Source: Rotaria macrura (taxonomy: Eukaryota; Rotifera; Eurotatoria; Philodinida; Philodinidae). Taken from it: a stretch of 64,000 nt of DNA. Made by a program: the position numbers and the translations under genes. Positions 12,201 through 22,615 of the stretch are shown in pieces; positions within the stretch are counted from its first letter, which is position 1; each line of letters starts with the position of its first letter. The stretch is from contig OENT01000004.1 of assembly GCA_900239685.1 (NCBI GenBank), positions 124,001 to 188,000 on the forward strand, in the 5' to 3' direction. The notes below the pieces were generated by a model. It made no database searches, was not told where the DNA came from, and saw only the letters and a list, made by a program, of their open reading frames with translations.

Positions 12201-13756
12201 TGAAATGATGTTCTTGATTTACCTCGTTCGATTTTCTTTTGCCAAATAACGAAGTAGAGCATTGATAACATTAATGACGGAGCCATCACCACCAATGATA
12301 ACTAAACTAATAGTTGAAAAATTGAATTCATGAGAGTGAGAAAAAAAAAGTCAAAATGTTTTTTTGTTCATACCCTTGTAAAGAATCGAAATCGCCTTGA
12401 AAATTACTTAGTGCATCGTCGGCAGAACATAGATCATCGATTTCTTAAAAAACGAAAGATATTATTAGTGTTACTCCTTGAGGCATTAAATATGAAACAC
12501 GTGATCTAATTGCTTTCTTTCATTCCAGATACATTGTTTTATTCTATTTATTTCTTTAGAAACATTCATTCGCCATCTTTCAAATTGATTCTGCAATAAT
12601 AAACTGTGGAGCTAATACATTTATTAGAACGAAACATAATTGATACTCGTTCTATGATTGTTTATTAACATGTTTTGAACATGATCAAGGATGATTCCTA
12701 TTTTAGTGTCAATCATTGGTCTCTGAGTTGTTTCCATCGTATTCTATAGTACAGAAAAATCCGAGGTTTTGACAATTATACTTGCTTCCGATTATATTTC
12801 AGAAAATGTATCTATTTGAGCAATTCACGATAACAAGTATTATTTTTCAATTTACCGAAATAATTCACAGTATAGTTGGCTCTTTTTAACATTGGTCTAA
12901 TTTTTGTATTGTAAACATATCGACTATGTCTGGCACCGGCATACGGATTACAAACGACAATTATATTACGTGGTGGTCTATCTAGAAGAAGAATTTATAC
13001 AATGATAACAAAAAGAATTTTAGTTTGCTTTTTCACAAAAGATCTTCATACATTCAGATATTATTTTTGAAAGTAGTCGATACCATTGTTGAATTTGATT
13101 AGGTGAATTACTTTGAAAAATGATGAGAATTTCTTGTAAAATATTATCTGGCATACTATCATATGAATGTAATTGAAATCCACGCAATGATGGGTTAGAT
13201 GATAATGATAGTGATATATCTGATGCATTCATAGTCGTTTGATTTTCAATCGTATTCAGAAATGAATCCCATCGTTCATATATTGGCGTTATGGCATAGA
13301 CATGATGTAAATCAATTGAATTCTTATCATCATTATTAGCAGGCTCTTTTTGATGAAGTTCTCGAGAGGAAACTAGAAAATAAACTTTTTATTATCATTA
13401 TTAATTTCTTTTTGTGTTGTTGTTGCATAGAGTAAAAGAAAAACTTGTGTTGCATTTACCTTCACTTGATAGATTCGACCAACTTAGTATATTATTATTT
13501 AAAATAACTTCAACTGTTGAATCATTTATGGTGAAAAATGCTCTTTCATAAAAACGATCTAAGTCAATATTACCATTGGTTAATGACTCATATTCATCAG
13601 ATATTTCATGAGTCTTCGGTTTAGTTTCATTCTCATTTTCTTCAAACGCTTGTTTCACGGTAACTATGAAATATGATCTTACAGATAATTTAGATATTAT
13701 ATAATTTCAAACAAACCTGAAGCTTTTGCTCGACGTCGCTGCGCTCTAGAAGACAT
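9274..13756 (-). CDS. ceramide-kinase-like protein (CERKL-type lipid kinase)
   Basis: Fourteen exons join in phase into 843 residues: 13717-13756, 13460-13663, 13052-13372, 12856-12981, 12374-12443, 12223-12306, 12117-12175, 11991-12065, 11737-11923, 10895-10966, 10464-10839, 9831-10397, 9426-9679 and 9274-9370. The exon 3 donor could instead lie at 13037. Residues about 30-190 fit the PH-like domain of the family. The diacylglycerol-kinase-type catalytic domain follows: RPPRNIIVVCNPYAGA, then LVIIGGDG (G259-G262), then PNGSTN (300-305). The C-terminal lobe has CHRGCNSC and HLADGLLDLILIEHTTR. Asn in GSTN matches human CERKL, whereas CERK has Asp. A long Ser/His-rich insertion (exon 12) and further C-terminal Ser/Arg-rich sequence have no counterpart in human CERK. 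Nucleotide-binding glycines are intact, but activity cannot be inferred because mammalian CERKL has no proven ceramide kinase activity. Confidence 0.88.
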
Positions 13757-15811
13757 TGATCTATTACACAAATTTCTATAAAAAAAAATAACTAACAACA
13801 ACGAATGCGCTTCTGCCAAACATAGTTCGTTTTCTGTTTTTGAAGGATCAATTTAACACACAGATATCATTCGATTGCTTCGCAAATGTATTGTTAACAA
13901 CAATTAATTAGAAAAAGTCAAGTCGGTTCTTTTTCTTTTTCTCTTTCTCTTTGTTAACTTAAACTCACATTATACGTATGCAGACACTTTACATAAATAC
14001 TTGCCAGTCTTCTACGTTGATTCGAACAATATAAGAGGAATGAAAAGTGAAAAGCTCAAAGAAGACGTCAAATTTCTGACTGCAGACGAAAATCGATTGT
14101 TATTACCTGTTTGTTCGATTGTGCTATATTCTATATGTATTACTTGATGAATAACATGAAGGCAATCGATAAATTTTAAAGAAATAAAACGAATGCTTGC
14201 AAATGAGAAGTTATAATTCTCGTGATGTTATTCGAGAGAATATATATATTTATATGTATATATATATATATATATATAAATTGATGTAATTTTTCTTTTT
14301 TTAAAGGAAGAAAAGGAGGAGAGAGAGAAGAAGAGAAACAACAAGTCTTTAAAACGGCGATGTATTTATTGCTGATGACAATCAATCTATACAAGGTCGT
14401 TTCATAATGATTTGAAGTTTATGTTTTTCTGCCTCAATCTTTTTTAATAGGACAAAGCGGATTGTTTCTTTTTTTACTTGTTTTTTCTATTATTCAGATG
14501 TATTTTTAAGAAATTTCTATCTATTCGTTTTTATTAAATCACGCTATACAACATGATGAAAATCATCTAGTAATGCACACAGCATTGCTATCACAAGCGC
14601 AGGTGTTGACTGTTTTGACTGAAATAGTGATTCATATTTTTTTCCATTTTCTACATTGCAATGACGTTCAAGTACGACTACTACTTCTATCAAGTAAAGA
14701 ATACATCCATTATTTTTAAAAAAGCTATTTTTTTCAATAAACCAGCTATTCGATGGTATTACTAGTTGCATGAGTAATACATGTGTTCTGTTTTGCAGTC
14801 GAATAATGTTTTGTTCAATGACTTTCAAGTTGATTTCTTGCTGTTAGTATTGTATTTAAACGAATCAATCGTTCATATATATATATATTTATATATATTA
14901 TATAAGTTTTCTATAAAAGAAAATAAGTATACAGAAGCATAAAATAATTTAGAAAATTTGATTTTCTTGCTCATTCCAATCTTCATACGATCATGGAAGG
15001 AAAGAAAAACAAGCATGCCTAATGTTTTTCATTATGATGTTTTTTGTTTCTAACAATAAGTTGTATGAATATGAGTAGTAATGAAAAGCAAACACGTTAT
15101 TTTATTTTGAATGAATTTTTCTTATCTCATACATATGTGAATATTAAAAACTCAAATGATATGGTTTTCTTTGATGTTTAGATTTGTAATCGTAGTCGAA
15201 ATATTTATTTTAATGACTTCATTGGATTAATATGAGACCATGTTGATAGAAATTAAAAGATTATGTGTTCTCTCTCATTCACAAGAGGATACATTGTTGA
15301 CTGCATGCATATCTATGCAAAAGACAAAGCTAGGATTGACTCTATTGCTTTGTTAACATGTTTCTCTATCGAAAACATCACAATAGAAATAGATGATATT
15401 AATGAAAATAGTTGATTGGATTCATCAAAACGAAGTAGACGATGAGAACTTGCCAAATATTCTTAAATATTATTCAACATTAACATTTGAATTCAAGAGC
15501 AACAATAAGAATAAAACTTCTTCTTCTTCTTCTGATTATCTATGATCTTTGAAAAAAATGTACAGCTATTTCTTCATATCGAAAATATAGAATGAATAGG
15601 ATTTGAAGAGACACTAGTTGAACTGATAAATGTTCTATCGATGATGCATTTCAGATAAGCTACATACATCAGCGCAATGATCACTTGCTTGACAATTTGA
15701 GGGACGAATTACTTCACGATAACACTGAGCTCATCTTCATTGACAGAGTGAAAACAAATTATAAAACTGAAACATTGAGTAGATCGATAAAAAAGCTACG
15801 AAAGCTGTCAA
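13757..15811. other. gene-poor spacer with TA microsatellites
   Basis: Upstream flank of the CERKL-like gene. Pyrimidine tracts and TA runs are present (14240-14278 and about 14873-14906). A 94-codon minus frame at 14544-14828 has no recognisable motif and no convincing extension by splicing. Confidence 0.5.
14240..14278. repeat. imperfect TA microsatellite
   Basis: A run of alternating T and A of about 39 bases, interrupted by a few substitutions. Confidence 0.85.
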
Positions 15812-15819
15812 GTTATCAT

Positions 15820-15987
15820 TAGGGTTGGCACTTTATCTTTATTTCACTTTGAAAAAGTAAAGTAAAGTAAAGTATTTCACTTTACTTTATTGGATAAAGT
15901 AAAGTAATTGCACTTTACTTTATTGGATAAAGTAAAGCTGGATCACTTTACTTTACTTGGTAAAGTAAAGATAAAGTGCCACCCCTA
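15820..15987. mobile_element. 168-bp hAT-like MITE
   Basis: The element is flanked by a perfect 8-bp direct duplication, gttatcat, at 15812-15819 and 15988-15995. Its ends are inverted repeats: the left begins TAGGGTTGGCACTTTATCTT, and the right, read in reverse, begins TAGGGGTGGCACTTTATCTT, one mismatch apart. An 8-bp duplication and a (C/T)AGGG-type terminus are hallmarks of hAT transposons. There is no coding capacity, so it depends on a transposase elsewhere. The interior is almost entirely repeats of aaagt/actttactttattggataaag in both orientations, so one strand could fold into several stacked hairpins. Confidence 0.85.
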
Positions 15988-15995
15988 GTTATCAT

Positions 15996-18900
15996 CGAGT
16001 AAGACTATCTCACTTGTATTTTAAGTTACTGTAATGCTGCTTATATGCAGGCATTGTATTAGTTCTTCGGAACGATTACAAACCTAAGAACTTATATCCA
16101 TGTATTATTACATAGAGAATTTCAACTGATCCTTGTGATTTCTCAACCTATTTTTTAAACATAAACTATATCAATTATTAGAAAACAACCGATGAACTTG
16201 ATATCGAAACTTCTCAATAAAACTTGATTCAATCTGGAACATTAAATTTCTAAATAACCTATTTTGGTCCAATGAGAAATTGTGTGAGTTTTTTTCCAAT
16301 TAATATCATTTCATTTTTAAGTAACAAGCGCTAACGAAAAGTTTAACGTCCTCCACAAGCGAATAAGTGAGACTTTCTTGATACGAATGTTCTCGGATTC
16401 GTTTACATCTTAGTTTTTTCGTTCATCCTTCAAGCATATTTTCCGATAAAATGTTATGCCACAAAATTTAGAATGAGTAACTGATTTAAATTATGGCTCG
16501 TGTATCAATTTAAAACGGCAGATGAAGAGCGGACAAGAAGTAGCCCACACCAAGCATCTGTATTTGATGATGATGAAATTGAGGCATGATTTGTTCATAC
16601 AATTTTTATATTTTTGAATTATGTAGATCAATGTTAACTTTTGTAGATGTAGCTTCATAGCATCATTATCAATAAACATCACGTGATAATTTGTCTCCTC
16701 CAATGTACATTGTTTCAAACATGCTAATAATTGAATAATAGAATATCGATGATTTTCATCTGTTATATACGATCAACAGCAGAGCAGTCAAGTCTCATTG
16801 GTTTTACATTTTTATTGCACGTTGGAAAGTTTTCTTGGATCGTGTAATAATCACTGAAAATGTGGACTGTACGAATGAATAAAATGAATTCATCAATCAT
16901 GAACAGCAATAGAATTCCATGCATCGACCCTATTAGTTGATTGAAGTTATGAGTAATAAAGATAATTTCGATTAATACATCCAGGAATCACTTTCTAGCA
17001 TCAAATATAAAAGTCTGACGTTGATGAAATGAAATATTGAATAGGTTAATTCCGTCATTCATCAAGACTCTTGATTTATCAATGAAACTATTTCTTTGAA
17101 TGCCGACAACATACCAGTCATCCGCTGAAATGCATGTTTTTGGATGAAAATAAAGCTTCTTACTATTAATACGAATACAATACGATGAATACGAGGCACG
17201 CTGTGTTACGATGCCCGTTTTTTAGTAAAACCACCGGTATAAAGAATAGCCCTGTATTTAGCATTATGTTTGTTGTTATCAAAAGTTCTGATGCTAACTA
17301 CTAATTATAGCAATACAAATAGTTTAACACGATATTTTGTAAGAAGATATAATCACTTTTTTTTATCAACTATACTAGTGCAGATATAATAGGAAACTAA
17401 TTTAAGATAAGATACGATGTGCAAGTGTTCACAATAAACGCAATGTTATTATTTGAAAATTAAATTTGATTGAACGCATTATCTTTCGAGACACGAAATA
17501 CATTTTATAATGAGTCGATGATTGATCCAACTGTTTGTGTTCTGCTTGTTATTCACTAGATTCATACACATAGTAAATCTATAGATGATCAATAATTCAA
17601 CATAAATCAAATTCTATTGCTCTCTACAATGCATAAATCTATTTACAATATCAGATGATTGCTGAATGTCTCAGAAAAATGATGAAATAGTGATAAAACT
17701 AAACTAAAACAAAGAAGAGTATGTCCATTCCGTGTTAACGAAGTCAACCAATTTTTATCTGATCTGGTACGTATCGAATCAATGATACTACAAAACAATG
17801 TTAGGTTCACGTGTGATAGCAGGTATTTTGGTTGAGATGGTTATGTATTGAGTTACACTCTATTTAACTGTGTTGCATTCTATGAATGTAACTCATCTCT
17901 AATTTCGAAAAATATGACTTATCAAGGTTACTCGACTTTATATTAATCGGCAAAAGGTGCAATCGACTTACAGCAGCTACCAAAGTCGATGAACTTGATA
18001 CTGAAACTGACACGATCTGATTGAATCCGAGCAGATGGTGGAATCCGATCGAAATTTAGACGGCTAAGTTACTCTCTGACCTGCTGGTTATATTCTATTT
18101 AATTATTTGCGTACTACTTATAATTTGACAGTACTACTAGCGATTGGCTAGAGCCTGTGGTGCATTCTGCCATATTCCGAGACCAAGACTGATCAGATTC
18201 CAATAATAAAAATTATTAAATCATTCCATAACCCGAATTCCAATAGAGTCTCGAAGATATTAGAGAAATTCCAATAAAATTTCATCGTCGGATTCCTATC
18301 ATATTGAATGGGATTTCGACGAATGGAATGATTCTTCAGTATATTGATTGAAACATATATTTTGATCAGAGATGAAATTAGTTAATACTATTCATTGAAA
18401 TTAAGTGAAAATAACAACTATGTTACAAGGCGACACAGCCTAAAATATCATTTCAAATTCTCTAATATTTAGCGATTGAATATTCATTCGTAACTTGCCA
18501 CTCAAAGAGTTTTGCATGTTACTTAAAATTTGGGAAATTGTTCACTTTTTGCTTTTTTCGAAGCAACAAAAAATGAATACAATTATGTTAGTAAGAATTC
18601 ATCATCAAGTGTATGAAGGAATAAAAACAAGAATATGTTTAAACGTGACGGTAAAAGTTGATATATTCTTAACTAAACTGCTCCAGTTACTGTCACAATC
18701 ACACCCATATCACCAGACATTGTCCAGAATCAAGGAGAAATCTCTAGAGATTAATGTTATAAATGCCGCTTCAATTCCTATCAAAAGAAATATATAAAAC
18801 AAATTTTCAACAATGAATACTCAAAATTGGTCGAATCAATTGAAGAAATCGATGTTTTATCGATAAGAAATGCCGATCACCTACTTGAAATCTTGAATTG

Positions 18901-19794
18901 GAGTCTCTTCACTCGATGTATTTGAGCACGTGTAGTCGGCTGAAAATCTACCCGTCACCATATACCTTGACGAGTGTAATTATTGATAAAGGATTTTACA
19001 TGAATCTTAGACGTACAAGTGCAAGAAACATACAAAAAATGGTTTGATAACATCGATTGATTGAAGATTGTTCAATATTTTTATGTTCAGTGATAAGAAC
19101 GATGTTTTTTAATTACAGATACATTCAATATTTTCTCATTGAAAAATCATATGATTGCGTATTATTAAATTATATCCAAAATTTTTGATAGCATTCGACT
19201 ATTGTTCAGAATTTTACTCGTTTGAATGGGGCATAGTTCTTGTGATTTGATATGTCTCTATGTTCGCTAATAGAAAGAAAGAAGTCAATGCTTCGATGCA
19301 TTATGTGACTTAGTAGTTTATTCGTTGACATAGAAAAAATTCATTGTTATTACTGAAACACGAAGAAAATACAGTAAGTCGAACAATCAGAAAGAGCACT
19401 TGAAGTCTTACTTCTATTTTTCTTTCTTATGTTTATTCAAAGTTGATGTTCAATCTTTCGAGTCTGATACAAAATGATTCGTAATCAGCTGCTTGTTGGA
19501 ATGCTTCGTTATTGTCATATTCAAAATGAGATTTTTCAGAACATCTTACAATATGAAAATAATATCGAGTTTATTATTTATGTTTTTTCCAGAAAGGAAA
19601 TTAAGTTTTCAAGTGTCACAGAGAAGTAAACTATCATCCATATGAAGAATAATACTGAAATACTTTGGATAATTATTTTGAAAACAACAACAACAACAAC
19701 AATAAAATCTCATTTCTGGTAATTAACTAAGAGTATCGATGATGGAATAGTCTGATTAGTTGTTTCTGTCTCTCTTTGATCCGAGTTCGATGTA
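15996..19794. other. gene-poor spacer, no gene supported
   Basis: No gene is supported here. Scattered frames (minus 16491-16718, plus 18495-18797) lack family resemblance or paired splice sites. A perfect CAA run lies at 19683-19702. Two short similar stretches (gatgaacttgata..gaaact near 16191 and 17989) may be old repeat copies. Confidence 0.4.
19683..19702. repeat. CAA microsatellite
   Basis: About six perfect CAA units in a non-coding stretch. Confidence 0.85.
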
Positions 19795-21087
19795 TCAATG
19801 ATGTGACTTCGATTTATTTTTGTATGGCTTGATTGTATTTTTATCATCCATAATTGCAAGACTCATCACTGGTTTATGACGACCATCGCATGATTCTACT
19901 CCATGAAATCCTCCCGCTACGTAACACAATTTGGACATTTTAGTCAACTCATTGTCTACTTGAACAGGAACTACCAACGATCTCAGTGCGATTTCTTTAG
20001 TATGACAGCTTTGTTTCTCGTGTAATCCATAGCACAACTTAAGAAACCATCCACTTACATAGTCTCCGGGCATTCTAAGACAGAAGAAAATATATGTAAT
20101 GTTCGTTTTCACTGGAGATCATGCTAACCTTCCAGATCTACCCATACCAACATGTTCAATATCCATAACTTTGTTCCAAAACTCTTTGTCAATTTTGTTA
20201 TCATAGTTGTCAATGAATTTATCGATGATTGGCACTAAGCTATCGATATAGCTGGCAAATGAATCGCTTTTAGGCTTTGTAAAACTTCTCAAGCTTATTG
20301 TTTTGCCCCGTAAAAGCTTCCAATCATCCAATGTGCCCATAAAATGTACATTACGAATGCCACACCTTGTAATGAGGCATCTGTAGTCGAAATAGCTCTT
20401 AAATGAATCCATGGTAGCAACACAAGACAAAATAGATTCGATTATACCAGTTGTCGAAAATTGAGCTGTGAGCAAATTCACAATCTCATTCTTCACACAT
20501 TTTCCAATTTCTGCCTGCATGCTATGAAGAAAATCTTCCCAACTGCAGTGAAATAAACATATAATGCTTTATGTTTTTTTCTACGATCCTGCACACTCAC
20601 TTGGGTTCTACGAGTCCTACTTGTACGATAGTCAACTGTTTTTTAGCTTCGTGATCGACAAAAATTCGCCGCAGCTGTTCAGCATTTTGATTGACATACG
20701 TGGAAAAATAAATGCATATCATAAGCCAAATGTCGTCCGGAGACAAGACAACATCTTCGTGTGAGTTGTAGGCGTAAAGGAAAGCTGAGAAAACTGCATG
20801 ACTTTCAGCGAGCGATGTATCTAAATCCGAATTTTTCTTAAGAAAACACGTAGCAGTCTGTTAGCTGACTTACACGGTCCATTCCCAATGACCTTCTGAA
20901 CTTTGTAACGCGATTGGTCGCCTTCTTCGTCAACTTTCTTTATCCAGTAATCAGCATCAGGATCACGTTTTCGATCATGTGCAGGATAATCCTTATTATT
21001 TACTAGTGGAAGAGTTGGATCGATGGAAATCGTATGATATTTCGATGAAGTCTTCTCAGCAACTTCGCTGTCAACACGTTTACTCAT
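19795..21087 (-). CDS. DUF4419-domain protein with apparent frameshift in exon 1
   Basis: Three exons: 20601-21087, 20129-20542 and 19795-20074. They give about 393 residues if one base is missing from exon 1. The first frame runs from the ATG at 21087 (MSKRVDSEV) through SANRLLRVFLRK and then meets a stop. The family-matching sequence resumes in another frame as NSDLDTSLAESHAVFSAFLY and SPDDIWLMICIYFSTYVNQN, ending at a GTGAGT donor. The shift falls at a run of five A (minus strand; plus 20832-20836). Exon 2 carries the most DUF4419-like part (NWEDFLHSMQAEIGKCVKNE, ESILSCVATMDSFKSYFDY, RNVHFMGTLDDW), and exon 3 has GDYVSGWFLKLCYG. The function of DUF4419 is unknown. The shift could be real decay, an assembly indel in a homopolymer, or a very short (35-nt) intron with a GTCATT donor. 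Confidence 0.7.
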
Positions 21088-22178
21088 TCTTTTTGTTACC
21101 TTTCCTTTCTTAACAAGCAGTAAAATATTCGTTTGAGAAAAGTGAAAGAAAAAATTCTAAGCAGATACTTGAAACAACTGAAGAATCACAGAGGACGTGG
21201 AAGAAAAGTGTTTAAGAAAGAAAAAACTGACGTTGTAATCGGCTAATAGAAACGATTATTGCAATAAAAACTCGAGAAATGTAGGAAAATATGATTCGTA
21301 ATTATATACGTCTACAAATTAAGACATATGTCTGGTAATCTCTACAAGAAATCGAGTACATCGTACAAGTTCATGCGACATCTATTACAAGATAATTGAT
21401 TGAAATTTGTTTGGCCATGTTGAAATTCGGTCATATGACATGAGCGTAATTGGCAGGAAAGTACACAAGTAAATATAATCCATCAGTCCAAACAATACCT
21501 ACAATCTCAATTTAGTGTATAGAATATCGACAGTTGTCGTTAGTTTTAGACGTAGGATTTCAAAAGAGATTGATTATATAGAAGTTACCTATACTTATGT
21601 AGAGGCGTTTTCACTAGCATCAAACTTGGAACGTGAAGGCAATGGAGTTTTCCTAGTTACAATTTTTGGACGGTACTTGTCCCGATTCTGATGCCGAGGA
21701 AAGAGTAAGAGGGGGTCCAGGCTCCAATATAGTAGATATTTGAGACTTGAAAACTCAAATTGAATTCAAGTTTGACACTATTAATACATATGGAAAGGAA
21801 GCAGAGACATACGGTCATCAGAATAAACGATGCCGACTGATTCCACTATACAAAACTACATTACTATGCGAAGAAGTTCCTTGCATGACCTAGAATTTTG
21901 ATCTTAATGTTCTTTTCCTTGTGTAATCCATCACATCGTTGCTGTCATATGGAATGAAACGATTCGAATTAAAAGGAAAGAGCTAGTTTCTTGCCGCTAA
22001 AGGATCAACTGTGAACATATTGAATATTTTTAAATACAATAGAGAATAGGCAATGCAAAGCCTATGATTATGAACGAGCTCTTATATCTCTGCTATGTCA
22101 GATACTGTATTTATTCACTGTAATATCTAACAAATAAAAATAAAAATTCATGTTTTGAATTTATTTCGTGAGACTTGT
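21088..22178. other. intergenic, nothing recognised
   Basis: Upstream flank of the DUF4419 gene and downstream flank of the small secreted-protein gene. I see no further gene or repeat. Confidence 0.5.
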
Positions 22179-22615
22179 TTATAATGGGGAGAACGAGGAT
22201 CCAGCGACACATTTCTTAGTTTGATCACATACTGGTGTTGGTGGCATAAGGTACGAACAAATAGACATGACTGGATTTTCCGAATTGTATTGTTGTTCAA
22301 GTTCATTTGTTTTTTGTGCCAACAAACGAATTTGCTCAACGTTGGAACTCTTAATCGAAAAAACTACGTAACCACTTGGGCCTCCACATGCTCGAGAACC
22401 AGTAGGTAGTGCAGCACAATCACCTGATGTTTTACATTCGTTCTCAAGTTGAACGGCTGTTGTTAATTGATGATTTGCCGCAACAATATGTTCGAGATTA
22501 ACTGCAGCATTGGCAGCAACACCTAAGATCAATTCAAATGACTACAATACAATATATGTATGTATAAGAAAAACTTACTTAAGAAGAGAACGGCGAAAAT
22601 AATATGTTTCAACAT
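22179..22615 (-). CDS. small secreted six-cysteine protein
   Basis: Two exons (22579-22615 and 22179-22522) separated by a 56-nt GT-AG intron encode 126 residues. The start MLKHIIFAVLFLSVAANA is a clear signal peptide, cleaved around residue 18. The mature part has a Cys pattern: ECKTSGDCAALPTGSRACGG near the start, then CSYLMPPTPVC and KKC near the end. That gives six cysteines, likely three disulfides. I recall uncharacterised proteins with the same E-C-x4-6-D-C-x3-P-x3-ACGGP...C...P-x2-x-C-x4-C layout in both bacteria and animals, but no function comes with it. The intron and the phase-1 join argue for a genuine eukaryotic gene. It stands alone; no neighbour suggests a role. Confidence 0.75.

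Noticed and set aside
12597-12750. Minus-strand open stretch containing METTQRPMIDTK between CERKL-like exons 4 and 5
   Set aside because: Exon 4 joins directly to the exon at 12374-12443 in phase and gives the expected family sequence; inserting this stretch breaks the frame.
14544-14828. 94-codon minus-strand frame
   Set aside because: No homologue recognised, no supporting splice sites, and no transcript context visible.
18180-18330. Recurring aattccaata words suggesting a repeat
   Set aside because: Copies are short, irregularly spaced and without flanking duplication; could be chance in AT-rich DNA.
18495-18925. Plus-strand frames of about 80-100 codons
   Set aside because: Two overlapping frames, one with an internal stop, no family resemblance; too weak even to call a pseudogene.
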